This document shows positions 1 to 8,123 of a stretch of DNA of 64,000 nucleotides, one piece after another; position 1 is the stretch's first letter; every line of letters begins with the position of its first letter. Position numbers and translations under genes: made by a program. The notes under the pieces were generated by a model. It did no database searches and was not told the origin of the DNA. It saw nothing but the letters and a program-made list of their open reading frames with translations. Source of the DNA: Nocardia niwae NBRC 108934 = DSM 45340 (lineage in GTDB: Bacteria; Actinomycetota; Actinomycetes; Mycobacteriales; Mycobacteriaceae). The stretch spans positions 62,001 through 126,000 of the forward strand of contig NZ_BDCK01000041.1 of assembly GCF_001613465.1 (NCBI RefSeq), given 5' to 3'.

Positions 1-1031
1 ACGCCGCGCCCGCGGCGGCGCAGCTCGGCATCGAACACGTGCTGCACACGCCCATGGCCACCACCGGCGGAGTGCTCACCGGGTATCCCGACGGTAAGAC
101 GCTGTGGCGCAACGGCAAAGCCGAGGCGGTCACGGCGTTCGCCGCCGGGCACGGGGTGGATCTCGGACACAGCTACGCCTACGCGGGCTCGGCCGCCGAC
201 ACACCCCTGCTGTCGCTGGTAGGACATCCGGTGGCGGTGAACCCCGATGACGAGCTGGCCGACATCGCGGACCGGAGTCGGTGGGACCGGCTGACGTTCC
301 GGCCTCGCCGCTCGCCGCGCGCCGGCGATTACGCACGCACCGCCGCGGGTTTCGCCGGATTGCTCGGGGGCGCGCTGTTCGGCGTCGCGTCGAAAGCGCC
401 CACGAAGGACCGGCAACAAATGGCCGACGCGTTGATGGCGCACGCCGCCCGCAACACGCTGCGCATCGCGGGCGTGCACGTGCGCGTCACCGGCGCGGAG
501 AACGCGAAGTCGCCGCGGCCCGCGGTCTTCCTGTTCAACCACCAGAGCCAGTTCGACATCATCATCGTGCCCGAGGTGCTCGGCGGCGGTGTGACCGCGA
601 TCGGCAAGAAGGAGCTGACCAAGAATCCGGTCTTCGGCCCGCTCATGCGCTTCGTCGGCGTGACGTTCATCGATCGCGCGAACCCCACGCTGGCGAAGGC
701 GGCGTTGCGGCCGGTGGTGGAGACTCTGCGCGGCGGCTTGTCTGTCGCGGTGGCTCCGGAGGGCACCCGCTCCTATACCCCCGAAGTCGGACCGTTCAAG
801 AAAGGCGCCTTCCACATCGCGATGCAAGCGGGAGTGCCGGTGATCCCGGTCGTCATACGGAACGCGGGCGAGATCTGCTGGCGCAACGCGATGGTCGCCC
901 GGCCGGGCACGGTCGACGTGGCGATCCTCGACCCAATCGACGTCAGCGCCTGGAATCCGGGCGATCTGGACGAGCACGTGGCGCGAGTACGCCAACTGTT
1001 CGTCGACACACTCCTGGATTGGCCGCACTGA
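1..1031 (+). CDS. HAD-IB phosphatase / 1-acylglycerol-3-phosphate acyltransferase fusion, 5' truncated by window edge
   Basis: The reading frame is open to the first base, so the true start lies outside the window. The first ~100 codons resemble the C-terminal part of a SerB-like HAD-IB phosphatase. The rest is a PlsC acyltransferase with the NHxxxxD box (NHQSQFD, about codon 167 counted from the ATG at 39) and the EGTRSY substrate-binding box (about codon 239). Such HAD-PlsC fusions acylate lysophosphatidic acid at the membrane in actinobacterial phospholipid and triacylglycerol synthesis (compare Rv2483c). It ends at TGA 1031. No neighbour suggests a more specific role. Family assignment is firm; the exact acceptor is inferred. 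Confidence 0.85.
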   Translation, partial: AAPAAAQLGIEHVLHTPMATTGGVLTGYPDGKTLWRNGKAEAVTAFAAGHGVDLGHSYAYAGSAADTPLLSLVGHPVAVNPDDELADIADRSRWDRLTFRPRRSPRAGDYARTAAGFAGLLGGALFGVASKAPTKDRQQMADALMAHAARNTLRIAGVHVRVTGAENAKSPRPAVFLFNHQSQFDIIIVPEVLGGGVTAIGKKELTKNPVFGPLMRFVGVTFIDRANPTLAKAALRPVVETLRGGLSVAVAPEGTRSYTPEVGPFKKGAFHIAMQAGVPVIPVVIRNAGEICWRNAMVARPGTVDVAILDPIDVSAWNPGDLDEHVARVRQLFVDTLLDWPH

Positions 1032-1376
1032 CCGGCCAGTCCCGATCAACGGCAGCGGTGGGGGTTGAACCTGCCGCCGGGTTCGGCGAAGCCGCAGACG
1101 GCGCACCCACGCGTCGTCCTACCCTCCACGGTGTAGCAGCTGGTCGGCATGACGACCGCGCTGTAGTCCCGCGGCGAACAGGGCTCAGCAAGCGGTAGGT
1201 GTTGGGCGTGCCGTCGGCGACCATCCTGCGGACTTCGTCAGCACCGGAGCATGCCCGCAGTGCTCGTGCCTGGCGCGCGGGCGCGACCGGACCCGCCGCC
1301 GGCTCAACCGGCCGGGCGGAGACCGCGTCGGCAGCGCCGGGCCATGCCCGTGGCGAGCAGGAGTCGTCGACAGTGC
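1032..1376. other. Gene-free stretch; possible broken Cys-rich minus-strand frame
   Basis: No intact gene is supported here. On the minus strand, a frame ending with TGA near 1046 encodes a Cys-rich tail (PTSCYTVEG, GCAVCGF, FNPHRCR). A different frame just upstream (codons around 1190-1400) also looks weakly coding, and joining them would need a one-base shift near 1180-1200. This could be a decayed short gene downstream of ppm1, or chance in GC-rich DNA. Confidence 0.25.
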
Positions 1377-2096
1377 TCAGACGGCGCGACCGAACAGCAG
1401 CTTCCACGGCATGAGCGCCGATTCGAGCTGCACTTTGAGGCTCATCTTGGACGCGCCGAGCGTCCGCTCCTCGAACCGGATCGGCACCTCGGCGATCGCG
1501 ATCCCCTTCTTGATGGTGCGGTAGTTCATCTCCACCTGGAAGGAGTAGCCGTTGCTACGGATCGAGGCCACCTCGATGGCACGCAGGGTGTCGGCCTTCC
1601 ATGCCTTGAAGCCCGCGGTGGCGTCTTTGACGCCCAGACGCAGGATCAGGTTCACATAGAAGTTGGCCCAAGCCGACAGCGCCTTGCGGTACCACTTCCA
1701 TTCGGCGGCCGTCGAGCCGCCGGGCACGTAGCGGGAGCCGAGCACGACGCCCGCGTCGGTGGTGGCCAGCTTCTCCAGCATGGCCGGGATGACTTCGGCG
1801 GGATGCGACAGGTCGGCGTCCATCTGGATCACCACGTCCGCGCCCTCGTCCAGAGCGCGCGTGATACCCGCCACGTAGGCGCGGCCCAGCCCGTCCTTCT
1901 CGGTCCGATGCAGCACACCGACCACGTTCGGAAGTTCGGCGGCGAGCTTGTCGGCCACTTCACCGGTGCCGTCCGGCGAGCTGTCGTCCACCACGAGCAC
2001 ATGCAGGTCGGGCACCGGCAGCGCGGTCAGCCGCTCCACCGCAACCGGCAGATTCTCCCGCTCGTTGTAGGTCGGCACAACAACGGTAACCCTCAA
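1377..2096 (-). CDS. ppm1: Polyprenol monophosphomannose synthase (GT2)
   Basis: A 239-aa family 2 glycosyltransferase that moves mannose from GDP-mannose to polyprenyl phosphate, giving the PPM donor used for lipomannan, lipoarabinomannan and protein mannosylation at the cytoplasmic membrane. Visible motifs are the N-terminal VVPTYNERENL, the nucleotide-binding VDDSSPDGT, the metal-binding QMDADLSH and GSRYVPGG. The length matches the stand-alone catalytic domain. The start is TTG at 2096 with GGAGGG about 6 nt upstream. In M. tuberculosis this domain is fused to apolipoprotein N-acyltransferase (Lnt), but no Lnt coding sequence is seen immediately upstream here. The upstream neighbour is the small SPOR-like gene. 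Confidence 0.93.
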   Translation of the reverse strand: MRVTVVVPTYNERENLPVAVERLTALPVPDLHVLVVDDSSPDGTGEVADKLAAELPNVVGVLHRTEKDGLGRAYVAGITRALDEGADVVIQMDADLSHPAEVIPAMLEKLATTDAGVVLGSRYVPGGSTAAEWKWYRKALSAWANFYVNLILRLGVKDATAGFKAWKADTLRAIEVASIRSNGYSFQVEMNYRTIKKGIAIAEVPIRFEERTLGASKMSLKVQLESALMPWKLLFGRAV

Positions 2097-2307
2097 GGGT
2101 CGCCCTCCCTGCTGATCCTGGTTTCCGCTCGCAGCCCACGCCAGGACCTCCGAGCATTCGTCGAGTTCTGGAGAACCGTACTCGATACCCCTGATCGCGA
2201 ACCGAGCGGCCGCACCCGGTGTGACGCCGCCCGGGCCCCCGACCTGCGGCTCAAGATCAACTTCACCGGTCCGGGGAAGGATTGCCGCGCGTCGAAGCCG
2301 TGCGGCC

Positions 2308-2490
2308 TCAGTCCCCGTCCCGCCAGGCCCGGTCCCGGGCGTCTTCCCTCGCGTTGCGCGCGTGGGCGATCTCGAGCGCCCGCTCCGCCGTCGCCTGGTC
2401 CGGGTACGGACCCATCCGGTCGCGGAACCAGCACTGCCGCCCTTGCTCGGCCCGATTGTGCTTCAAGCAGTAATACCAGCGCTCAGCCAT
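2308..2490 (-). CDS. Small SPOR-like conserved protein
   Basis: A 60-aa acidic/basic mixed protein beginning MAERWYYCLKH, with a single pattern of aromatic and Cys residues (YYCLKHNRAEQGRQCWF) followed by a helical AT-A-ERALEIAHARN segment. I recognise this as a short actinobacterial conserved protein, sometimes labelled SPOR-domain, often found beside ppm1/lnt. The ATG at 2490 is preferred over one 11 codons upstream because homologues begin at MAERW and GGAGGT lies directly before it, although the spacing is unusually short. It is co-oriented with ppm1, 211 bp downstream. Function unknown. Confidence 0.7.
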   Translation of the reverse strand: MAERWYYCLKHNRAEQGRQCWFRDRMGPYPDQATAERALEIAHARNAREDARDRAWRDGD

Positions 2491-2575
2491 ACCTCCAGCA
2501 TCCCACCGAACACCACACCGCAAACCGCAATTCCCGTTGGCCCACCATTGCCGGACCTACGGTGGCGGCAATTCA

Positions 2576-3253
2576 TCACCAGAGGCTTCGGTAATGGACG
2601 AGGGCGTCGCACAGGAGCGCCAGTCCGAAGATCGCGAAAAGCACGCGGACGGAGATCGGCCCGTATGTGGTGATAATGCGAACAACTTTTCGATACATCC
2701 GCCGCGCTCCGGTCGTCCGCCGCATCGCGAGTGCGAGTATCACCAGCGGCGGCAGCAATGCGAGCGCGCAATACGCGACGATGATCAGCGGCCACAACGT
2801 CGGCAGCGGATTCCGTGCGGAGATCATCGCGAGTCCGGCGAGATAAGGCACCGCTGTAGGCGCCTGGGCGATACCGATCGCCACGCCGAGGCCCGCGAGT
2901 ACCCATGGCCGGCGGCGCAATGCGGTCGTCCGCTCCGGGGCCATCGTCCCGGTCATCCGAATGCTCGCGAGAGCGATCAACACCGCCCCCGCCGCCAGTT
3001 CTCCCCAGTACCGCACCGCCGGCGTGATCTCGAAGTCGATCAGATCGGTCAGGAACCCGATCCCCAGCACGGTGCAGATCCCGAAGGCGGTGGTGACCGC
3101 GAAGACGCCCGCCAGCAGGCTCAGACCGCCCACCAGCGGCGACCGACGACTCAGCCTGCTGTCATACACGACGGCCGTGGTGACGCCGATGAGCAAAAGG
3201 TCGAGCGAATCGAGGAAGGCGAACCCCGCGAGCGCGAGAAGAAGGGTCGACAT
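2576..3253 (-). CDS. GAP-family (Sap-like) membrane protein
   Basis: A 225-aa protein with about six hydrophobic segments (roughly 1-25, 40-65, 80-100, 118-145, 155-175 and 198-220). The N-terminus MSTLLLALAGFAFLDSLD and the internal GIAQAPTAVPY match the GAP (glycopeptidolipid-addressing) / Sap family, implicated in mycobacteria in moving surface glycolipids across the envelope. The start is ATG 3253. It stands alone, with long gene-free DNA upstream. The substrate cannot be inferred. Confidence 0.75.
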   Translation of the reverse strand: MSTLLLALAGFAFLDSLDLLLIGVTTAVVYDSRLSRRSPLVGGLSLLAGVFAVTTAFGICTVLGIGFLTDLIDFEITPAVRYWGELAAGAVLIALASIRMTGTMAPERTTALRRRPWVLAGLGVAIGIAQAPTAVPYLAGLAMISARNPLPTLWPLIIVAYCALALLPPLVILALAMRRTTGARRMYRKVVRIITTYGPISVRVLFAIFGLALLCDALVHYRSLW

Positions 3254-3705
3254 GGCCGCGCCAGCCTACCCGCACCCAGCCGACCACAACCCGACCCCGA
3301 ACTCTGATGCGCCGCTGTGTGATTCACCACATCGAGGCCTTGGTCCGGCACAGCGGCGACCAACTGCCCCCGCGTCTCGCTAGCGGCCGAGCAATGGAAC
3401 CGGGAGGGACGACGCCCTGCCGAGGGACACCACCCCTGACCACATCAGCAGCGAGAACGTCCACCCACCCCCAACCCGGCCCGGCTGACAGCGGAGGGTC
3501 GGCACACCCCAATCAACAGGAGACGTGGCCCCCACCTACGAGTAAAGAACCCAAACAACACGACCATTGAACCGACGAGATGACCCGGACGACACTACGA
3601 GAACCAATCCGGACGATTCCCCCTATCACAACCACCACCGAGGGGTCCGGGGGCGAAGCCCTCCGGGCGGGGCGTGGGAGTTGCGCCCCCACAGAAATGA
3701 CGAAA
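3254..3705. other. Gene-free DNA upstream of the tRNA-Phe element
   Basis: About 450 bp without a convincing gene, RNA or repeat. It carries the promoter region of the GAP-family gene and C-rich low-complexity sequence. Before integration this was the DNA just downstream of tRNA-Phe. Confidence 0.6.
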
Positions 3706-3740
3706 CGAGCCCGGTTCACGCTCTCCGTGAACAGGGCTCG
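3706..3740 (-). terminator. Original tRNA-Phe terminator, now separated from its tRNA
   Basis: Arms of 15 bp (CGAGCCCGGTTCACG at 3706-3720 against 3726-3740, one mismatch) with a 5-nt loop. Read on the minus strand the hairpin is followed by a T-rich run (TTTCGTCATTTC). It lies 10 nt beyond the left 48-bp repeat, where the tRNA-Phe terminator should have been before the element inserted. Confidence 0.7.
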
Positions 3741-3750
3741 CCTACGAGTG

Positions 3751-3798
3751 GAGTGGCCAGGGCCGGGATCGAACCGGCGACCTTCCGCTTTTCAGGCG
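3751..3798. repeat. Attachment repeat, left end (partial tRNA-Phe copy)
   Basis: 48 bp identical to 9792-9839. It covers the tRNA-Phe 3' half from the acceptor end through the anticodon loop (minus-strand sense) and stops at the anticodon stem, after which it diverges (TTAGAT here, GACGCT at the right copy). This is the usual core for a tyrosine integrase using a tRNA gene. Confidence 0.93.
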
Positions 3799-3858
3799 TT
3801 AGATAAATCCGCTGGTCAGCTGGTACGGGCGGCCCTGGCGTGTGATCTACGTGCTATA

Positions 3859-4992
3859 TCAATGCTTGACCACGATAGAGCGCGGCAGATCGACGGCGTT
3901 TCCTCGCGCGGCGAGCTTGCTCAAGGCCTCCGCGATCTCACGGTCTCGTCCATCGACGGCGTGAAGATATCGAGCCGCCGCCGCGTTGGATGAGTGCCCA
4001 AGTCTCTTCTTGAGGTCCGCGAGAGTCGCCCCCGTTGCGGCAGCAAGCGTTTGGCCAGTGTGCCGGAGGTCATGGAACGAGACTTTCACGCCGACTCGAT
4101 CCCGGGCGCGCACGAACGCTTGATAGATGGCGTTGCCCCGCATCCGGTTGCCGTCACGACCGACGAACAACCACTCTTTGCCTGCCCACTGCTCGAGGTG
4201 GTCGACCAGGTACGGCCGCAGGTGCGGCGGAATCGATACGGGCCGCTTACCAGCATCCGTCTTCGGCTCCTTGTCGAACTGCTCGGGCGACTCCAGCAAC
4301 TCCACCCTATTCCGGCGCACCCAGACCTCGTTGTTCGTCAGATCGAGGTCGGCTGTTGCCAGGCCGCAGATCTCACCGCGGCGAAGTCCACACCACGCCG
4401 CAAGCAATACAGCTGCCCGGTACCTCGGCGTTATCGTCTCCACCACGTCCGCCACCTCCACCGGCGAGGCAATCGGCCGTTCCTTGGCTTTGTCCGACCC
4501 AGCGCCACGGATATTGAACGGATTGGTCGGGATGGCGTTGTCTCGCTTCGCCTGATTCATCACCGCACGCCCGAATCTGTAGGACTGTGCAATGGAGGTA
4601 CGGCCGCCCGTTCCGGCGAGAGCTGCGGCGTGCCACCGACGAACGACCGGCCCGGTGATGCCGATCAACGGCTTATCCAACAGCTCAACCATGTGCAGAC
4701 GCATATTCCGCGTGCATGTCTCCGCCCATCGAGGTCCAATGTCCGGGTTGTCCCGCAGGTACGCCTCGGCGTACTCGCGAAACGTCTGGCGCCCGAGCGC
4801 AGAGTCCAGCCAGACGCCTTTGCTGATCTCGGCCTCTACGGTCACCAGCCACCTGTCGGCATCGGTGCGGGTGCGGAACGTCTCAGGCGCGTTCTGGCGG
4901 CGCTGATTCGGCCCGATGAACGATGCCTGCCAACGCCCAGATGGCAGCTTCCGCACATAGCCGAACCGCCGCCTTCTACGAGTGGCGACCAT
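3859..4992 (-). CDS. int: Tyrosine recombinase / integrase
   Basis: A 377-aa site-specific recombinase that should integrate and excise the element at the tRNA-Phe 48-bp core. The N-terminal ~60 residues form an arm-type DNA-binding region (FGYVRKLPSGRWQA), then a core-binding SAM-like domain (about 70-155). The catalytic domain shows the first Arg in GLRRGEICGL, the HxxR box in HDLRHTGQT, and the nucleophile Tyr in AAARYLHAVDG after the LGHSS motif. All catalytic residues are present, so it looks active. It starts at ATG 4992, overlapping the excisionase stop by one base (TGATG), which suggests translational coupling. It ends 60 bp from the left att repeat, as expected for an integrase. Confidence 0.95.
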   Translation of the reverse strand: MVATRRRRRFGYVRKLPSGRWQASFIGPNQRRQNAPETFRTRTDADRWLVTVEAEISKGVWLDSALGRQTFREYAEAYLRDNPDIGPRWAETCTRNMRLHMVELLDKPLIGITGPVVRRWHAAALAGTGGRTSIAQSYRFGRAVMNQAKRDNAIPTNPFNIRGAGSDKAKERPIASPVEVADVVETITPRYRAAVLLAAWCGLRRGEICGLATADLDLTNNEVWVRRNRVELLESPEQFDKEPKTDAGKRPVSIPPHLRPYLVDHLEQWAGKEWLFVGRDGNRMRGNAIYQAFVRARDRVGVKVSFHDLRHTGQTLAAATGATLADLKKRLGHSSNAAAARYLHAVDGRDREIAEALSKLAARGNAVDLPRSIVVKH

Positions 4993-5225
4993 CAGGCGCT
5001 CACCTGGCCGCCGTGCCAGTGGACCGTCACAGGTTCCACGCGCCCGGCCTGGGCGAAGTCTTCGAGGTCGTTGACCGCGAACCGGACGTGTCGGCCGACT
5101 TTGTAGAACACGATCCGGCGCTCAGCGACCAGCCGTCGCATGAATCGCTCGGTCGTACCCAGATAACCGGCTGCTTGCGGAACGCTCAGGTATTTGGCTT
5201 CGGTGCGGTCTTCGCCCCCGTTCAT
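4992..5225 (-). CDS. xis: Excisionase / MerR-like HTH directionality factor
   Basis: A 77-aa winged-HTH protein (AlpA/excisionase type): YLSVPQAAGYLGTTERFMRRLVAERRI is the recognition helix region and FYKVGRHVRF the wing. It probably binds the att region and directs the integrase to excision. The start ATG 5225 is chosen because GGAGAG lies about 6 nt upstream and the family usually begins just before the HTH. The same frame is open upstream to ATG 5561, which overlaps the previous gene's stop (ATGA), so a longer 189-aa form is possible. It is directly upstream of int with a 1-nt overlap. Confidence 0.85.
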   Translation of the reverse strand: MNGGEDRTEAKYLSVPQAAGYLGTTERFMRRLVAERRIVFYKVGRHVRFAVNDLEDFAQAGRVEPVTVHWHGGQVSA

Positions 5226-5561
5226 GATGGTCTCTCCGTTTCGGTGTGGTGCGATGGTTCGAGTGGTGGTGCGCTGGGCGGCGACAGACGGCACATCCGG
5301 TGCGTTGCTGTCTCGCCCGGTGCATACGGTGAGGTTTGACGCGTCACCATTGGTCGGGTCGGCGGCGATACCGGCCGGTTCAGGCGCGGCCGGTCCGGTC
5401 CGTTGATCGGACTGGCGGGTCTGTGGCCTGGCGATTTCCGTTGCTCGGTGAGCGGACTCGCCTGCTGTCACGTGCTGTGCACCGTCGGCCCGACCGCTGT
5501 TCCACCCGGTGCGCACGGCGTCGGCCGCTGTCACATCGGTGGTGCGTAGTGGTTCGGTCAT
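5226..5561 (-). other. In-frame open extension upstream of xis (112 codons)
   Basis: The excisionase frame stays open back to an ATG at 5561 that overlaps the stop of the preceding gene in ATGA fashion, as at the other gene junctions of this operon. The encoded segment is low in hydrophobic residues, rich in Thr/Ala/Arg/Asp, and has no recognisable domain. It may be a disordered N-terminal extension, a separate short translated leader, or untranslated operon DNA. The overlap favours translation; the good internal ribosome site favours the short form. Confidence 0.45.
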
Positions 5562-6268
5562 GCGACACCCCACGGGGTGAGGACCGGGATATCGGGGTCG
5601 GTGAGGTCGTCGTAGTCGACGGCCGCGACGGTCAGTGCACCGTTGTCGAGGACACCGTTACGGGTGAGTTCGTCGATGGTGCGCAGCACGGTGTCCGGTT
5701 CGGTGTCTCCGGTGCACACGTACAGCAGGCCGTCGCACAGGTCGGTGGCGGTGCGGATGGTGCGCACCAGCGTTTCGGCGAGTTTGCTTGGCGTGGTCGA
5801 GTTGCCGACATCGACCTTGACTCCGACCGTTGCGCCGCCGAGGATCAGCTGCCCGTCGTAGGGGAACGCACCACGGTATTCGGTGTCGTAGCGCAGTTCC
5901 CGTTCCGAGCGCCAGTCGTAGAACCCGGTCGCGCCCAACGCGATCCGGACTTTGGCGACGGCGCGGCCGCGGGCAGACCACAAACGGGAAGGCTGCCAGT
6001 CCGGCATCGGGTGGCCGAACACCCGCGTCACGGCCGCGCGGGTCGGCACGATCCATTTCGGGCCGGTCGAGATCCGGGTGAGCGGGTGCACCATTCCGCC
6101 GGCGCGCAACCGAGTCAGCATTTCGTAGACGTGGTTGCGGCCGGTGCCGAGGAACTCGGCCAGCACATCCGGTTGCATCGCGCGGTGCTGTACGAGTGCG
6201 TAGATGCTGCGGGACTCGCGGCCGGTCGCGTAGAAGTAGTCGCCGTGATCGTGGGCGTGGAGTGTCAT
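5558..6268 (-). CDS. Replication-relaxation-like protein, paralogue B (degenerate nuclease-like motif)
   Basis: A 236-aa protein from ATG 6268, which overlaps the upstream stop (ATGA). It has an N-terminal winged helix (about 22-75: YALVQHRAMQPDVLAEFL, then GPKWIVPT) and a C-terminal alpha/beta domain. It is clearly a tandem paralogue of the next gene upstream: shared positions include the AMQ/GMQTDVL segment, KW(I/V)VPT, W-P at 91-93 and Y-W-SER-LR-(D/E)-E at 117-130. The family resembles proteins labelled plasmid replication-relaxation, whose C-terminal domain carries a D...ExExxxK nuclease-like signature. Here Asp138 is kept but the ExExxxK positions read K151, D153 and S157, so the site looks inactive. 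It may act as a partner subunit. Confidence 0.6.
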   Translation of the reverse strand: MTLHAHDHGDYFYATGRESRSIYALVQHRAMQPDVLAEFLGTGRNHVYEMLTRLRAGGMVHPLTRISTGPKWIVPTRAAVTRVFGHPMPDWQPSRLWSARGRAVAKVRIALGATGFYDWRSERELRYDTEYRGAFPYDGQLILGGATVGVKVDVGNSTTPSKLAETLVRTIRTATDLCDGLLYVCTGDTEPDTVLRTIDELTRNGVLDNGALTVAAVDYDDLTDPDIPVLTPWGVA

Positions 6269-7299
6269 GGCAGGTCCTTGGAAGAGGCGGGGACGATGGC
6301 GCCGGGCGCGGTCTTGGCGGCGCGCAGGGCTTTGCGGTGGGTGAGGAAGCGGTTCCATTCGCGGTCGAAGTCGCGTATCACCAGGTGCATGTCCAGGTCG
6401 TTGAACGCGGCCGGGAGCCGTTCGGCGGCGGCCATGACGGTGTTCTCCACCTCACGGCCCCGGAACAGGTACAGAACGCCGGTCATGGGGCCGGGTTGCG
6501 CGTCACGGGCAGCCCAGATCGCGCCACGCAGGGCCTTGTCCATGTTCGCGGCGCTCTTGGCGGTCAACTCGACCTCGACCGCCCACCACCCATAGGTGCC
6601 GTCGACGACGCCGAGGAACCGGCCGTCGTGGATGTGCCCCACCGTGGCTGTACGAGAGCGTGACTGGCGCCGCTCCATCTCGGCCTCATGCCGTAGACGG
6701 CGCTCGGAAATCCAGTTGGTCAGATCCGCACCGTTGAGCATGATCCGGGCCTGGGCGACGGCACGGTAGTGCTCGCAATGGTTGTTCGTCGGCTTCCACA
6801 CCGCGCGCGGCACCCAACCCAGATAGGTCGCCGCGGTTTCCCCGGTCGGCACCACCCACTTCGCCCCGGCCTGCACTTCGATCAGCTTCGGCTGCACAAG
6901 ACGGTCTTTGCGCATCTGGCCGACCAGGTTGTAGACCGTGGTACGCGGCAGATCCAGGAACCAGCCCAGCACATCGGTTTGCATGCCGTACATGTCCACC
7001 AACCCCGTGACCGCGACCGTAGTTCGAGCCGAGAGCACCGCTGCCCCGGATCGGTCGGTGATCAGCCGGTGCGCCGACGCACGCGGCAATCCGATGCGCT
7101 CGCAGATCTCCCGGACCGTGTAACCGGACTCGTGCAGCGCGGTCGCTTCACCGAGCACGGTTTCGACCTTGCGGGCCGGGATGCGCAGCTGCCGCGCGAT
7201 CTGCTGATAGGTGGCTCCCAGGTCACGCAGTCCCCGGATGCGCTCGTCACGGTCGGCCGCTCCCCCAGCCGCGTGAATCCTCCTGTTGTGGTCGGTCAT
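6265..7299 (-). CDS. Replication-relaxation-like protein, paralogue A (with N-terminal HTH and D-ExExxxK motif)
   Basis: A 344-aa protein. Residues 18-85 contain two HTH-like helices sets (YQQIARQLRIPARKV and REICERIGLPRASAHRL). Residues 95-155 form a winged helix matching paralogue B, and residues 175-320 form an alpha/beta domain. The motif HIHDGRF (Asp225) followed by VEVELTAK (Glu242, Glu244, Lys248) fits a PD-(D/E)xK-like metal nuclease core as seen in replication-relaxation-type proteins. Likely role: element DNA processing (nicking, replication or transfer). That role is inferred from family and context, not proven. ATG 7299 overlaps the stop of the upstream HTH gene by 4 nt. It is about 110 residues longer than paralogue B because of the extra HTH region. 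Confidence 0.6.
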   Translation of the reverse strand: MTDHNRRIHAAGGAADRDERIRGLRDLGATYQQIARQLRIPARKVETVLGEATALHESGYTVREICERIGLPRASAHRLITDRSGAAVLSARTTVAVTGLVDMYGMQTDVLGWFLDLPRTTVYNLVGQMRKDRLVQPKLIEVQAGAKWVVPTGETAATYLGWVPRAVWKPTNNHCEHYRAVAQARIMLNGADLTNWISERRLRHEAEMERRQSRSRTATVGHIHDGRFLGVVDGTYGWWAVEVELTAKSAANMDKALRGAIWAARDAQPGPMTGVLYLFRGREVENTVMAAAERLPAAFNDLDMHLVIRDFDREWNRFLTHRKALRAAKTAPGAIVPASSKDLP

Positions 7300-8057
7300 C
7301 GGCTGCGCTCCACCCGAGGCCAGGACTCGCGCAGACGGTCGTACTCCTCCATCGTTCGGTACTGCGGGCGGTAGCGCGGCACCTCTACCGGCGTGGACCG
7401 CTGCGCCTGCTCGGCGTGCAGCTGCGGGTGGATGTCGGCTTCCTTGATCGGCGCCGACGCCGCGGCGTGGTCGGCCAAGGTCCGCGCGCGTTCGACACCA
7501 CGGGCGCTGCGTGGACTGGTGAGCCCCAACTGCTGGCGCATCTCAGCGGCCTGGGCCTGGATCTGCTGCTCGGCCCACCGATGCCACACGCCAGCAGGGT
7601 CGGTCGCGGCCATCCGCTTTTCCAGTTCCCGATGGGCGTCCGGCCACAACTGCGTTTCGGGAACCTTGACCAGCTCCGACACCGCCGCCCGATGACGCGA
7701 ATACGGCAGGCGGCCCTTGGCGATCCACCGCTCCACCGTCTTGGCGTCGACCTCCAACTTCTCCGCCAGCTGCTCCGGCGTCAGGCGCGCCCGGTAGATC
7801 GCCTCCCGCAACTCCTCATTCGCATCCGGCGAACGCCGCCGCGATTGACCGGGCCACAGCTCTTCCACGCTCGAACCGATCGCCTCGACCACCGCGTGGC
7901 GGTGCACCGGAAACGGTGGACGACCATCCATGAGCCACCGCTCCACCGTCTTTGGGTTGACCCCGACCTTCTTCGCCAGCTGCTCCGAGTTCACCCCGGC
8001 CGCCGTCATCGCCTGCCACAACCGATCGTTCGGCCGCCGCCGCTCTACACTGGACAT
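7296..8057 (-). CDS. Double HTH (tandem XRE-like) DNA-binding protein
   Basis: A 253-aa basic protein with two repeats of one HTH unit: residues ~12-72 (SEQLAKKVGVNPKTVERWL ... LWPG) and ~83-143 (PEQLAEKLEVDAKTVERWI ... LWPD). Each repeat ends with a HR-AVxE and an (E/Q)LWP motif. The C-terminal ~110 residues are polar and probably helical or disordered. It is first in the leftward operon. Two HTH units suggest binding to a repeated or palindromic site, and the phased palindromes at 9083-9164 are an obvious candidate target. Role: element transcription or replication control, inferred. The TetR- and GntR-type motifs are absent. Confidence 0.75.
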   Translation of the reverse strand: MSSVERRRPNDRLWQAMTAAGVNSEQLAKKVGVNPKTVERWLMDGRPPFPVHRHAVVEAIGSSVEELWPGQSRRRSPDANEELREAIYRARLTPEQLAEKLEVDAKTVERWIAKGRLPYSRHRAAVSELVKVPETQLWPDAHRELEKRMAATDPAGVWHRWAEQQIQAQAAEMRQQLGLTSPRSARGVERARTLADHAAASAPIKEADIHPQLHAEQAQRSTPVEVPRYRPQYRTMEEYDRLRESWPRVERSR

Positions 8058-8123
8058 GCTTCACGGACCTCTCATCCTGAAGTGAAAGACCGGAGGGGTT
8101 GCAGCCCGCTTCGGTCAACTGAG

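Noticed and set aside
2093-2434. 113-codon minus-strand frame ending in TTGA overlap with ppm1
   Set aside because: The overlap is suggestive, but the sequence is Arg/Gly/Pro-rich without conserved features and overlaps the SPOR-like gene.
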